Source: Crystallibacter permensis (lineage in GTDB: Bacteria; Actinomycetota; Actinomycetes; Actinomycetales; Micrococcaceae). Taken from it: a stretch of 64,000 nt of DNA. Location: the NCBI RefSeq assembly GCF_025960875.1, contig NZ_JAODLR010000001.1, positions 310,001-374,000 of the forward strand, in the 5' to 3' direction. Below, in pieces: positions 50,072 to 60,180 of the stretch. Under the pieces are notes generated by a model, which was given only the letters and a program-made list of their open reading frames with translations, did not search any database and was not told the origin of the DNA. The position numbers and the translations under genes are program-made. Numbering within the stretch: the first letter of the stretch is position 1; the number at the start of each line of letters is the position of its first letter.

Positions 50072-51298
50072 CTAGCTCATGATTTCTACGAGGCCGGTTA
50101 AGGAATTCCAGCCCAGGAACAGGGTCAAGAGCCAGGCCGTCACGCCCACGATCAGCAGCCACTTCGGGTACACATAGCCGTGCATCAGGTCCCGCCGGCG
50201 CCAGGCTACCCAGAGCAGAACGCCGAAGCCGACCGGCAGAATCAGGCCGTTGAATGCGCCGGCAAAGATGAGCAGCTGCTGCGGTGCCTGGCCCAGGAAC
50301 ATGTAGACCACGGCGCAGAACGCGATAAAGGCGACGGTGATGAGATTGCGCTTGCGGTCCGACGTTCCCGTGTGCGTCACGAAGGAAACGGAGGTGTAGG
50401 CGGCGCCGATCACGGAGGTCAAGGCGGCGGCCCAGAGCACGATGCCGAACATGCGCATGCCGATTTCGCCGGCAGCCGCGCCGAAAGCCTCGGCCGCCAT
50501 GTTGTTGCTGGTCAGGGTTACGCCGCCGGCCACTACGCCGAGGATTGCCAGGAAGAGCAGTACGCGCATCACGCCGGTGACCAGGATTCCCAGGACCGAG
50601 CTGCGCGTAATTTCCCTGACATGCTCCACGCCAGTGGCCCCGGAGTCCAGCATGCGGTGGGCGCCGGCGTAGGTGATGTAGCCGCCCACTGTGCCGCCGA
50701 TGAGCGTCGTGATGATCAGGAAGTCGACCTTTTCCGGCAGGAACGTATTCTTCAGTGCCTCGCCCAGCGGTGGGGCGGCGACAATAGCCACGTACAGCAT
50801 CAGCAGGATCATCACTGCGCCGAGCAGCACCACAATCCGGTCCAGAGCGTAGCCCGCCCATTTGGAGAGGAAGATCAGGATCGCGATGGCGGCGGAGATG
50901 GCGCCGCCGATCTTCGGGTCCAGGCCCATCATGGCGTTGACGCCGAGGCCGGTGCCCGCGATGTTGCCGATGTTGAAGACCAGTCCGCCGAGGAACACCA
51001 GGCCGGCGAGGAACCAGCCCACCCCGGGAAGCACCTTGTTGCCGAGTTCCTGCGCGCGCATGCCGGAAATGCCGACCACGCGCCACACGTTCAGCTGGAC
51101 GGCTATGTCCACCAGGATCGAGAGCAGGATGGCGAACGCGAACGCTGCACCTAGCTGCACCGTGAAGACAGTGGTCTGGGTAATGAAGCCCGGGCCGATG
51201 GCACTGGTGGCCATCAGGAACATGGCCCCCAGCAGCGCGGTGCGCTGGAGATTCGGCCGCACCTTGACCGGTTTCGTTTTTTCCATTGTCATTCCCAT
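50072..51298 (-). CDS. NRAMP-family transporter (YcsG-like)
   Basis: The 408-residue protein has about 11 hydrophobic segments. The first membrane helix carries SAIGPGFITQTTVFT, the place of the metal-binding DPG motif in Mn/Fe NRAMPs, which is changed here to GPG. That change suggests a non-metal substrate. YcsG homologues are found with oxoprolinase genes. It diverges from pxpA with three palindromic sites between them, so it probably imports a precursor for this pathway. Confidence 0.82.
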   Translation of the reverse strand: MGMTMEKTKPVKVRPNLQRTALLGAMFLMATSAIGPGFITQTTVFTVQLGAAFAFAILLSILVDIAVQLNVWRVVGISGMRAQELGNKVLPGVGWFLAGLVFLGGLVFNIGNIAGTGLGVNAMMGLDPKIGGAISAAIAILIFLSKWAGYALDRIVVLLGAVMILLMLYVAIVAAPPLGEALKNTFLPEKVDFLIITTLIGGTVGGYITYAGAHRMLDSGATGVEHVREITRSSVLGILVTGVMRVLLFLAILGVVAGGVTLTSNNMAAEAFGAAAGEIGMRMFGIVLWAAALTSVIGAAYTSVSFVTHTGTSDRKRNLITVAFIAFCAVVYMFLGQAPQQLLIFAGAFNGLILPVGFGVLLWVAWRRRDLMHGYVYPKWLLIVGVTAWLLTLFLGWNSLTGLVEIMS

Positions 51299-51345
51299 CT
51301 GGATTGGTGACCGCTGTCACAGAACGATGGAAAAGACACTACAGG

Positions 51346-51403
51346 TTGTTCAACAATCCGCGCAAGAGATTGTTCAACAAACTTTCGGAGAATTGTTGAA
51401 CAA
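51346..51403. promoter_or_regulatory. Three palindromic operator sites, pxp divergent promoter
   Basis: TTGTTCAACAA at 51346-51356 and 51370-51380, and TTGTTGAACAA at 51393-51403, are spaced by 24 and 23 bases. They lie between the transporter/DUF1445 genes and pxpA. This is a GntR/FadR-type recognition pattern; the GntR gene at 55785 is the likely binder. Confidence 0.7.
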
Positions 51404-51457
51404 TCTTGATTTATGGGGCATTCTTGATGGAGGAACCAACGAGACGGGTGTCACATC

Positions 51458-52216
51458 ATGGCTTTTATTGACTTGAACAGCGACGTCGGAGAATCCTTCG
51501 GCAACTGGCAGATGGGCGACGACGCCGCCATCTTCCGTTCCGTATCCAGCGCCAACGTTGCCTGCGGCTTCCACGCCGGCGATCCGAGCACCATCGCCCA
51601 GACCTGCCGTGATGCCGTGGCCGCCGGAGTGACCATCGGCGCCCACGTCGGCTACCGGGATCTAGCCGGTTTCGGACGCCGGTTCCTGGACTGCACCCCG
51701 GCGGAACTGGCCGACGACGTGCTCTACCAGCTGGGAGCACTGCAGGCACTGGCCCGCGCGGCCGGAGCGGACATCCGCTACGTGAAGCCGCACGGCGCGC
51801 TGTACAACACCATCGTCCACCATGAGGGGCACGCCCAGGCCGTGGTCGACGCGGTCAGGGCCTTCGGGACCGACCTGCCGTTGCTGCTGCTGCCGGGCTC
51901 GCTGGCGCTGGCCAAGGCCGAGGCCGCGGGGCTTCGCGGCGTCGCCGAGGCCTTCGCGGACCGCGCGTACAATCCCGACGGCACGCTGGTCTCCCGCCGC
52001 GAACCCGGCGCCGTGCTGCACGATCCGGAGGTCGTCGTCGCGAACATGGTCCGGCTGGCGCAGGACGGCGAGATCGTCGCCGTCGACGGTTCCGTTGTTA
52101 AGGTACAGGCCGAGAGCATTTGCGTGCACGGAGACACCCCCGGCTCCGTGGCCATGGCAGCAGCCGTGCGCACCGGCCTGGAAGCCGCGGACGTCAGCGT
52201 CCGGAGTTTCGCGTGA
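51458..52216 (+). CDS. pxpA: 5-oxoprolinase subunit A (LamB/YcsF)
   Basis: This is the 252-residue subunit of the ATP-dependent PxpABC enzyme that opens 5-oxoproline to glutamate. It has the family start [13 protein letters not shown], the [20 protein letters not shown] signature, and VKPHGALYN later. It overlaps the next gene by four bases (TGA with GTGAGC), indicating coupling. The upstream region holds three operator-like palindromes. Confidence 0.93.
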   Translation: MAFIDLNSDVGESFGNWQMGDDAAIFRSVSSANVACGFHAGDPSTIAQTCRDAVAAGVTIGAHVGYRDLAGFGRRFLDCTPAELADDVLYQLGALQALARAAGADIRYVKPHGALYNTIVHHEGHAQAVVDAVRAFGTDLPLLLLPGSLALAKAEAAGLRGVAEAFADRAYNPDGTLVSRREPGAVLHDPEVVVANMVRLAQDGEIVAVDGSVVKVQAESICVHGDTPGSVAMAAAVRTGLEAADVSVRSFA

Positions 52217-53994
52217 GCGTCACCGGGCTCCGTTTCGCTGGCACGCGCGCCTTGCTCGTTGAGCTCTCGAGTCTCGACTCCGTGCTGGCCCTGCACGCGC
52301 ACCTGCTCGGCTCTCCGCTGCCCGGCCAGATCGATGTGCTCGCCGCGGCGAGCACCGTGCTGATCAAATGCGATACCCGCGCCCACGCGCTCAAGGCGCG
52401 CGCCGCCGTCGAACGTCTGGAACTTGGTGCGGCCCCCGAAGCGTCGGGGGAGATTGTGGAAATCCCGGTAAATTACGACGGCGAGGACCTCGCCGAGGTC
52501 GCGCGGCTCACCGGTCTCAGCCCCGAGGGCGTGGTGAACGCGCACACCGGGCAGCTCTGGACCGCGGCCTTTGGCGGATTCGCCCCCGGCTTTGCGTACC
52601 TTGTGGGCGAAGACCACGTGCTCGACGTGCCGCGCCGGGACACTCCGCGCACCGCCGTGCCGGCCGGGGCCGTCGCGTTGGCCGGCGGCTATTCGGCGGT
52701 GTATCCGCGCAAGTCTCCCGGCGGCTGGCAGCTGATCGGGCACACCAGCACCGTGATGTGGGATCTTGACCGCGGCAACCCCGCCCTGATCCGGCCGCAG
52801 GACCGTGTCCGGTTTGTGCCCGCCCGCGAATCCATCGCCGCAGCATCCGAATCCGCCGCGCCCCACACCGAGGACTTGCAGCAAGAGCAGGGCGTTACGC
52901 AGCAACAGTTCGTGTCGCAATCAGCCGCCCAGACCGCAGCCGAGCCTCAAGCCCCCCAGCAATCCGGCAACACCGGGTCAGCCCTCGAAGTGGTTTCCCC
53001 GGGCCTGCGGTCGCTGCTGCAGGACCTTGGCCGACCCGGTCTGGGCGACCTCGGCGTGAGCGCGTCCGGCGCCGTGGACCAGTCGGCCGCACGCCAGGCC
53101 AACCGGCTGGTGGGCAATGGCAGCGGGGATGGCGTGATCGAGAATTTGTTTGGCTCCCTGGTGCTGCGTGCCCGTGGCGACCAGGTGCTGGCAGTCACCG
53201 GCGCCCGTGTGGAATTAGCCATCAGCCCGTCCACCCGCCGGCCAGCACAGGACGTGCCCTTCGCACTGCTCGACGGCGAAACGCTGGCCCTCGGCCCTGC
53301 CAGTACGGGCCTGCAGGCTTATGTCGCCGTGCGTGGCGGTATCGAGGTAGAGCCGGTGCTCGGCAGCCGCTCCACGGACACGATGTCCGGCCTCGGCCCC
53401 GCGCCGCTGGCGGCAGGTTCTGTGCTCCCGGTCGGCATAACAACAAACCGGCACGTCGTCGGTACCCCGGAGCCCTCCGCGCTCCGAGTCGCTGCAGGCG
53501 AAGCAGCCACGCTACGTATTACGGCAGGCCCCCGCGACGATTGGTTCGGTCCGGCCGGGCTCGAGCGGCTCACCGGCCAGCAGTGGATGGCCAGTTCCGC
53601 CTCGGACCGGATCGGCCTCCGCCTCGATCTGTCCGGTGGTGAAAACGACAGCGAGGGTGACGGCGATCGCGGCGGGGCCAACTCGGCCACCGGACCCGAC
53701 GGCTCCGCAGCACCCGCGCCCCTGGCACGAATCCGCGACGGCGAGCTCAAGAGCGAAGGCGTTGTCGCCGGCTCCCTGCAGGTTCCGCCCTCCGGGATGC
53801 CGGTACTCTTCCTCGCCGATCATCCGGTGACGGGCGGGTATCCGGTGATTGCCGCCGTCGTACCTGAGGATCTGCCGGTGGCGGCGCAGCTGCCGCCCGG
53901 AACCACCATCCGCTTTGTCCTGGTCGACCCGGACACCCTGCAGCCGCCCGGCACCCCCGGCACCACGACTTCCGAGGAAGGACCCCGTCCATGA
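52213..53994 (+). CDS. 5-oxoprolinase subunits B and C fused (KipI-KipA type)
   Basis: The 593-residue protein joins two subunits that are separate in Bacillus. The PxpB/KipI domain covers about residues 1-205 ([13 protein letters not shown] and [17 protein letters not shown]). A low-complexity Gln/Ala linker near residues 210-255 leads to the PxpC/KipA domain ([19 protein letters not shown], then [19 protein letters not shown]). Such fusions occur in other actinobacteria. A Gly/Asp/Asn-rich loop lies near residue 480. Start GTG overlaps the pxpA stop; the end overlaps accC by four bases. Confidence 0.9.
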   Translation: MSVTGLRFAGTRALLVELSSLDSVLALHAHLLGSPLPGQIDVLAAASTVLIKCDTRAHALKARAAVERLELGAAPEASGEIVEIPVNYDGEDLAEVARLTGLSPEGVVNAHTGQLWTAAFGGFAPGFAYLVGEDHVLDVPRRDTPRTAVPAGAVALAGGYSAVYPRKSPGGWQLIGHTSTVMWDLDRGNPALIRPQDRVRFVPARESIAAASESAAPHTEDLQQEQGVTQQQFVSQSAAQTAAEPQAPQQSGNTGSALEVVSPGLRSLLQDLGRPGLGDLGVSASGAVDQSAARQANRLVGNGSGDGVIENLFGSLVLRARGDQVLAVTGARVELAISPSTRRPAQDVPFALLDGETLALGPASTGLQAYVAVRGGIEVEPVLGSRSTDTMSGLGPAPLAAGSVLPVGITTNRHVVGTPEPSALRVAAGEAATLRITAGPRDDWFGPAGLERLTGQQWMASSASDRIGLRLDLSGGENDSEGDGDRGGANSATGPDGSAAPAPLARIRDGELKSEGVVAGSLQVPPSGMPVLFLADHPVTGGYPVIAAVVPEDLPVAAQLPPGTTIRFVLVDPDTLQPPGTPGTTTSEEGPRP

Positions 53995-55727
53995 AAAAGG
54001 TTTTGATTGCCAATCGCGGCGAGATCGCCGTACGGGTTGCCCGCGCGTGCACTGATGCCGGGCTGGAGTCCGTGGCGGTGTACTCGGATCCGGATGCGGA
54101 CGCGCTGCATGTGCGCCGGGCGGACGAGGCGTACTCGCTCGGCGGCCGCACCGGGGCCGAGACCTACCTGAACATTCCGAAGCTCATCGACGTCGCACGC
54201 CGCTCCGGTGCCGACGCAGTGCACCCCGGCTATGGTTTCCTCTCCGAAAATGCCGAGTTCGCCCAGGCCGTCGGCGATGCGGGCCTAGCCTGGATCGGCC
54301 CGACTCCGGAAGCCATCCGCGTGCTCGGCAACAAGGTCACCGCCCGCGAGATTGCCGTGCGGGTCGGCGCCCCGCTGGTGCCCGGAAGCGACGGGCCGGT
54401 GGCCAGCGCCGCCGAAGTGCTGGAGTTCGCGGAGCAATACGGCCTGCCGGTGGCCATCAAAGCTGCCTTCGGGGGCGGCGGCCGTGGGCTGAAGATCGCC
54501 CGCCGGATGGAGGACATCGAGGATGCGTTCGAGTCCGCCGTCCGCGAGGCCACCGTAGCCTTCGGGCGCGGCGAATGCTTCGTGGAACGGTTCCTGGACC
54601 GGCCCCGCCACGTCGAGGCCCAGGTGCTGGCCGACACGCACGGGAATGTTGTGGTGGTGGGTACGCGCGACTGCTCGCTGCAGCGGCGCAACCAGAAACT
54701 AGTGGAGGAGGCCCCCGCACCGTTCCTGACCGACGAACAGCGCCGGCAGATCCACGAGTCGGCCAAAGCGATCTGCCGCGAGGCCGGCTACCACGGCGCC
54801 GGCACAGTCGAATACCTGGTCGGCCAGGACGGCATCGTGTCCTTCCTCGAGGTCAACACCCGCCTGCAGGTGGAGCACCCGGTCACCGAGGAGACCACCG
54901 GCGTCGACCTGGTGCGCGAGCAGTTCCGCATCGCCGCGGGGGAGCCGCTGAGCCTCACCGAGGACCCGCAGCCCACCGGCCACGCCTTCGAATTCCGCCT
55001 CAACGCCGAAGATCCCGCCCGCGGTTTCCTGCCCGGGCCCGGCACCGTCACCGCGTTCGAGCCGCCCACCGGATCCGGCGTGCGCGTGGACTCGGGCGTG
55101 CGTTCCGGCTCGACCGTTCCAGGCGACTACGACTCGCTGATGGCCAAGCTGATCGTGCGCGGGGCGGACCGCGCCCAGGCCCTCCGCCGTGCCAAGGTTG
55201 CGCTGGACGAAATGGTGATTTCCGGCGTGCCCACGGTCTTGCCCTTCCACCGCGCGGTGGTCCGCGACGGCGACTTCACCAACAACGAGAAGTTCGGCGT
55301 CTACACCACCTGGATCGAAACCGAGTTCGCGGCCGTACTGGCGGCCTCACTCGAAATCGCGGCTGCGGAGCAGGGTGGCGAGCGGGAAGAGCTGACCATC
55401 GACGTCGACGGCAAGGCCATGCGCATCGGCTTGCCCGCCCAACTGCTGCACTCGCTGCTGCACGGCGGCGGCTCCGCCGCTCAAGTGCAACAGGACAACG
55501 ACGACGCCGTGGGCGCCGAGGTTCTCGTCGCCCCGATGGCCGGCAACCTGGTCAAGTGGTTGGCCGACGACGGCGCCGAACTGGCCGCCGGTGACCCCGT
55601 CGCCGTGGTCGAGGCCATGAAAATGGAAACCACCATCTTCGCCCACCGGAACGGCACCTTGACGCGGGGCGGCCAGCAGCCGGGCACACCCATCGCGCAG
55701 GGCGAGGACCTGGGCCGTATTGGCTAG
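53991..55727 (+). CDS. Biotin carboxylase with fused biotin carrier domain
   Basis: The 578-residue protein has the N-terminal biotin carboxylase ([18 protein letters not shown]), the ATP-grasp glycine loop [13 protein letters not shown], and the [16 protein letters not shown] signature. A C-terminal biotinyl domain carries EAMKMET, the Lys at about residue 544. It is an acyl-CoA-carboxylase-alpha-like subunit. No carboxyltransferase gene is adjacent, so a partner must be elsewhere or the enzyme acts on another substrate. It is coupled to the pxpBC gene and often accompanies pxp loci. Confidence 0.88.
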   Translation: MKKVLIANRGEIAVRVARACTDAGLESVAVYSDPDADALHVRRADEAYSLGGRTGAETYLNIPKLIDVARRSGADAVHPGYGFLSENAEFAQAVGDAGLAWIGPTPEAIRVLGNKVTAREIAVRVGAPLVPGSDGPVASAAEVLEFAEQYGLPVAIKAAFGGGGRGLKIARRMEDIEDAFESAVREATVAFGRGECFVERFLDRPRHVEAQVLADTHGNVVVVGTRDCSLQRRNQKLVEEAPAPFLTDEQRRQIHESAKAICREAGYHGAGTVEYLVGQDGIVSFLEVNTRLQVEHPVTEETTGVDLVREQFRIAAGEPLSLTEDPQPTGHAFEFRLNAEDPARGFLPGPGTVTAFEPPTGSGVRVDSGVRSGSTVPGDYDSLMAKLIVRGADRAQALRRAKVALDEMVISGVPTVLPFHRAVVRDGDFTNNEKFGVYTTWIETEFAAVLAASLEIAAAEQGGEREELTIDVDGKAMRIGLPAQLLHSLLHGGGSAAQVQQDNDDAVGAEVLVAPMAGNLVKWLADDGAELAAGDPVAVVEAMKMETTIFAHRNGTLTRGGQQPGTPIAQGEDLGRIG

Positions 55728-55784
55728 GTCCCGCAAGGCCGGACCGTGTACATTCCCTCCCTGATAGGTCGGTAGATTGGTGGC

Positions 55785-56459
55785 ATGTCGTTGAACGCAT
55801 CGCTGGCGGAAGAGTCCGCACGAGACCGCGCCGCCCACGCCCATACCGGGGCCTGGCTGGCCGGGCTGCTGCGCGAGAGGATCGCCGAGGGACACCTGCT
55901 GCCTGGCTCGAAGCTGTCCGAACAGGCTCTGGCCGACGCCTTCGGGGTCTCCCGTAACACGCTGCGCGAAGCCTTCACCGTCCTGGCCGGCGAACAGGTC
56001 GTCACCCGCATCCCCAACCGCGGCGTCCTGGTCGCCTCGCCGGGAGCCGAGGGAGTCCGCGAGATCTATCGCGTGCGCCGGATGCTGGAGCCTGCCGCCG
56101 TGCTCTGGGGACCTGAACTCGACGTCGCCGCCCTGAAGGCGATCGTTGCCGATGCCCGTGCGGCGCTGGCCCGGGGATCGGTGCCAGAGATGGCCGATGC
56201 CAACCAGCGCTTCCACGCCGAACTGGTCCGGGGCACCGGCAGCACGGACCTGCAGGAGTTGATGACCCGGGTGCTCGCCCGGATGCGCCTGGTCTTTCAC
56301 TCGATGCGCCATGCGCCCGACTTCCACAGCCACTACGTAGAGCTCAACGCCGGACTGGTGGACCTGCTGGCCGAAGGGCGCCGCGAGGAAGCCGCCGAGG
56401 CGCTGCGCGGCTACCTCGACCAGGCCGAAGCCGAACTGCTTGAGCACCTCGAAGCTTGA
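55785..56459 (+). CDS. GntR family regulator (FadR/FCD type)
   Basis: The 224-residue protein has an N-terminal winged helix (LSEQALADAFGVSRNTLREAF) and a C-terminal FCD ligand domain (NQRFHAELVRGTGS and a His near RLVFHSMRHAP). It is the last gene of the pxp cluster, 57 bases after the biotin carboxylase gene. It is the best candidate to bind the three TTGTTCAACAA sites upstream of pxpA and to respond to a pathway metabolite. Confidence 0.9.
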   Translation: MSLNASLAEESARDRAAHAHTGAWLAGLLRERIAEGHLLPGSKLSEQALADAFGVSRNTLREAFTVLAGEQVVTRIPNRGVLVASPGAEGVREIYRVRRMLEPAAVLWGPELDVAALKAIVADARAALARGSVPEMADANQRFHAELVRGTGSTDLQELMTRVLARMRLVFHSMRHAPDFHSHYVELNAGLVDLLAEGRREEAAEALRGYLDQAEAELLEHLEA

Positions 56460-56484
56460 TATTCAGAAAACCCAGCGCAGCTGT

Positions 56485-57624
56485 CTAGAACACCCTGCGC
56501 AGCCAGGGGATTCTCAGGGCTGTGTACGAGAGGATGAAGGCGCCGACGGTGGCCGCCGTGAACTTGAACGTCATGGTGGCCAGCGTAGGCTGCAGGTCTT
56601 CGCCGAGGACCTTGAAGGTCAGCCAAGTCAGGATCAGGTAGTGGTTCAGGAAGACACCGAACGCCGCATTAGACATCGCCAGAATGAACTGCGCCAGCCG
56701 CGGCACGGGCCGCCAGTCCTTGAGCAGGTGGAACACGGATGTGAAGATGCACAGCGCCGCCAGCGTCACGCCGAGCCCGACATAGCTGGACGGCGTGATG
56801 ACGTTCAGCACCGGCGTCGAGTCCTGGTTGATCCAGTGCCAGATGTTGAAGATCGAAAGTACGACGGCGGCGCCTCCTAGCGTGGCCGCGGTGCGTATGC
56901 TGATGGTCATCTGGGCGAGGACCCAGCCGGCCATGAAGTAGCCCAGGTAGGGGAACCACTGGGTCAGCATGTTCCAGGGGTATTGCCACCCGAGCTCGGC
57001 CTGGATGCTGGCGGCCTGGGCCATGAAGAGAAGCAGAATCAAAGCCAGCACAACCGCCGTCGTTCTTGTGGCTTTGCGAAGGCTGACGCTGTGAAGGTAG
57101 CGGGCTAGGGGAGGGGCCGCGAGGTACAGGCCGAGGATGAGCCAGAGGAAATACAGGTGCGGGTAGACCGAGGTGTTGAAGACGTCGGCGAGGGTTTCGG
57201 CCGGGTGCAGTTCGCGGCCGAGGATCAGCCAGTTGCCCACGAAGATATAGACCAGGTGCCAGAAGATCAGCGCGGGCACGAGCCGGAGCGCGCGCTTGCG
57301 GTAGAAGTCGCCGGCGCCGGTCGTGTGGGCGCGCGGGGCCAGGGTGAGCGTGCCGGAGATTATCACGAAGACCGGGACCACCCAGATGAACGCGATGTCG
57401 ATGACCGCCGCCGGGAGCCAGTCCCGCTGGTTGCGGGCGCTGTCGTCCCCGGCCAGTTCGCCGAAGGAATGGATGGCTACGACGCCGACAATGCTGACGA
57501 TGCGCAGCAGATCCAACGCGTAATTGCGCGCCCTGGCAGGCGTCGCTGCCGGGGCCGGCTCGGTGGATTCCGGCTGGCCGACAGGCTGGACAGGTTCGGC
57601 CATAGGCCCCAATCTATCAAGCAT
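56485..57624 (-). CDS. Acyltransferase 3 family membrane protein
   Basis: The 379-residue protein has ten or so hydrophobic segments and the family start YALDLLRIVSIVGVVAIHSF with the catalytic His in the first helix. Members transfer acyl groups to surface glycans, lipids or antibiotics; the acceptor here is unknown. The start could also be at 57603 (ATG for MAEPVQP). The upstream side immediately meets a truncated VirD4-type pseudogene, so this gene may lie at the edge of an insertion. Confidence 0.82.
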   Translation of the reverse strand: MLDRLGPMAEPVQPVGQPESTEPAPAATPARARNYALDLLRIVSIVGVVAIHSFGELAGDDSARNQRDWLPAAVIDIAFIWVVPVFVIISGTLTLAPRAHTTGAGDFYRKRALRLVPALIFWHLVYIFVGNWLILGRELHPAETLADVFNTSVYPHLYFLWLILGLYLAAPPLARYLHSVSLRKATRTTAVVLALILLLFMAQAASIQAELGWQYPWNMLTQWFPYLGYFMAGWVLAQMTISIRTAATLGGAAVVLSIFNIWHWINQDSTPVLNVITPSSYVGLGVTLAALCIFTSVFHLLKDWRPVPRLAQFILAMSNAAFGVFLNHYLILTWLTFKVLGEDLQPTLATMTFKFTAATVGAFILSYTALRIPWLRRVF

Positions 57625-57639
57625 GACATTTCATCCATC

Positions 57640-58683
57640 TCGATATCTGGGACCACGAACAGGTAAGTCCACTTCCCGAGGGATGCCCGCGATCCTGGAC
57701 GCACCAGGGGCGGTGGTTTCGATCTCGAACAAGCGCGACGTCGTGGCCGGTACCTGTGGCGTCCGCGGGAGGCCACGGCCTCGGTGGTGTGTGTTCGATC
57801 CGCAGAAGATCGCCAAGAGGTACCGCGCAGGTGGTGGAACCCGCGCTCCGTCACCGACGAAGAGAAGGCCTATAAGCTCAAGCAGCACTTCTCTGTCGGT
57901 CCACGCGTGCCGGGTTTCAAACCGGATGCCTACTTCGCGCCCAAAGCCGAAGACATCCTCTCCTCGTACTTCCTCGCCGCCGCCTTGGCGGGCTGCCCAT
58001 CGCGCAGGTCTACCTGTGGGGGACGGAGCAGGTTAACCGCGAACCAATCAACATCCTCAAGACATATGACTACGAGCTGCAGTACAAAGGCCTGGAATCC
58101 ACGCTGGAACTGGGCGATAAGCAGCTCGCGACCGTATCTTCGGCACCGCGGACAAAATGATCCAGTGCCTCAAAAGCCGGAACACGCTGCGCTGGGTTGC
58201 CCCTTCCGGTGGCGCAACCGTGGTCACGGACACCCGGCCCCGGTTCAATCCGAATGCCTTCGCTGGCTCCGCCGCACCGCTCGCCACGGCACTGACTTTT
58301 GCCATCGCTGAAGCCATGGAAGAACGCGCCGAACGCAGCGGCGGCCGCCTGCCCAAGCCTGCACTGTCCGCCCTGGACGAGTTGGCCAACGTCGTCCGCC
58401 GGGCGGGCTGTCGGACCGGTTCAGCCACTATGGCTCCAAGGGCCTGATCGTCATGGGCATCCTGCAGTCCTGGTCCCAGGGCGTGGAGCTGTGGCGGGGG
58501 AGGCGAACATGCGCAAAATCTGGTCCGCCGCGAACGTCAAGGTCTTCGGCCGGGGAGTGGCTGAAGAAGGATTCCTCCGCGCACTCTCGGACCGGGTCCA
58601 GCTGCTCATGGCAGGAAGGCAAGGAACGCATCTTCGACGTCTCCAACCTCACGGAACTCGACCGCGGCCGCGCCGACAGCTAA
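57640..58683 (+). pseudogene. VirD4/TraG-like coupling protein remnant
   Basis: Pieces of an actinobacterial type IV coupling ATPase are recognised in shifting frames. These are Walker A (YLGPRTGKST) and ILDAPGAVVSISNKRDVVAG, then WNPRSVTDEEKAYKLKQHFS with PDAYFAPKAEDILSSYFLAA, PNAFAGSAAPLATALTFAIA with ALSALDELANVVR, and finally GILQSWSQGVELW, MRKIWSAANVKVF and IFDVSNLTELDRGRA. Several frameshifts are needed and the N-terminus before the Walker A motif is missing. It marks an eroded conjugative or integrative element. Confidence 0.85.
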
Positions 58684-58721
58684 TCCTCGGGTCACGAAGT
58701 AAGGAAGCACCTCCCTCGTAG

Positions 58722-59140
58722 ATGATGATTTCGGATTGTTCGATACCGACACTCCCGCACCCACTCGCGGAATGGGCGGGCACGAAACCCGGGAAGGCAC
58801 CGAAGCTCTTCTACGGCTCGGCCGAAGAATTCCCACACGAGCAGACGTTGCCGACCTACGTCCGCAGCGTCACCGGGAAAACGGCCAAGTGGTGCACCGA
58901 GTGGTACTTCCACCCCGAGGCAGTCTCGCGTGTCGCGGCCGTGTGGCGCTCCTGGGAACATCTGCGCCTCGACCCGGCCACCGTCATGAGCGTCTGGTGG
59001 CGCGACCACGCCGACCACCACATGAGAGTCCTACCGGACCCGAAGGACAGTTCTACAACTGCGATATGAAAGAGCACCGCGACCCCGAACACCTGAAACC
59101 AAGAAAGCACCTGACGGCTGGTTTCACGGCGCACGGATAA
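58722..59140 (+). pseudogene. DUF4913 protein remnant
   Basis: Two frames together give a DUF4913-like protein. The landmarks are KLFYGSAEEFPHEQTLPTYV, TAKWCTEWYFHPEAVSRVAA and DPATVMSVWWRDHADHHM, followed after a frame change by FYNCDMKEHRDPEHLKP. DUF4913 genes commonly follow TraG-like genes in actinobacterial integrative elements, which fits the upstream remnant. It appears frameshifted near 59040. Confidence 0.7.
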
Positions 59141-59304
59141 AAGCTGCCTAGAACACGATGCTCACGAAAGGGGGGGGACCACCGACAGGCAGCTACGCGG
59201 GCATTTTTGATGAGACAACAGTGATGATGCAATTAGCTGGTTTACGGGCCTGACCCTTGAGTCAACAGGCACTGCCTGCCACGCTTGAGTGGGCTTGGAT
59301 CGGG

Positions 59305-60055
59305 TTAGTAAAGCGGGTGGCCGGTGGCGGTCGCTTCTTGTGCCTTCTTATGGAACCACTCGATATGCTCTTGCAGGAGTCGTGCCGCGATCTCTCCCTC
59401 GTGTGCCTGGCCGGCACCGAAGATGCTGTGGTGCTGGGACTGAAGCGTGGATATGACGTCGGGCCAGTCTTCCATGGCGTCCATTGCATCTTTGACGTAG
59501 CCGACGGTGGCGACGCTGAGAGATTCCATCATGGTGGCGACCACTGCGTTTCCGGCGAGCGAGCTTAGTGCCACATGGAACCTGGCGTCCAGTTCATGAA
59601 ACGTCGCCCGGTTGATGCCATGGTTGTCCATGGCGTGCAGCAGTTGGACTGCCTGCTCCAGATCTTCCTCACCGCCGCCTCGGTTCGCCCCGACCCGTGC
59701 GGTCCACGTCTCGAGTAGGATGCGTGTCTCGACAATGTCCTCCACCGGCAGCCGGCGGCCTGGCGACGTGCAGCCGCAGTGCGGACGACAGACCCGCGGA
59801 GGGGTTAGAAACGACGATTGCACCGGAAGTGGGTCCGGATCCGACAGAGCTGCGCAGTATTCCCATGGCGTCAAGTACCCGGATGGCTTCCCGTACTGAC
59901 GCCCGAGAGATGCCGTAGGTTTGGGCGAGGGTTCGTTCGCCCGGGAGACGGTCCCCGACTTTGATTTTGTCCGAGCGTAAGTCCGTTTCGATGTCCTTCA
60001 GGAGAGCGTCATGGGTGCGACGGCGGGGTGTTGATCCTGCTTCGGCGGTTATCAC
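59305..60055 (-). pseudogene. FadR-type GntR regulator, frameshifted
   Basis: The N-terminal winged helix (GDRLPGERTLAQTYGISRAS) reads from GTG 60053-60055, preceded by AAGGAA. Near 59765-59780 the frame is lost, and the FCD domain (VEDIVETRILLETWTARVG, then FHELDARFHVALSSLAGN and EHIEWFHKKA) continues in the next frame to the stop at 59305. One small insertion or deletion explains it, or a sequencing error. It could have regulated the lut genes nearby. Confidence 0.75.
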
Positions 60056-60180
60056 GGGTGGTTCCTTATGGGCGGGGTGCGGGCCACGGGGCCGCACACT
60101 AGGTTATGAATAGGCAGAACGCTAAGGCAGCATGAAGCCCAGAATAGGAGTGGACTGTAACTAGGAGAGGATGCAGAGTA

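Noticed and set aside
52213-53994. Two separate kipI and kipA genes
   Set aside because: A single frame without a stop covers both domains and the linker, so it is a fusion.
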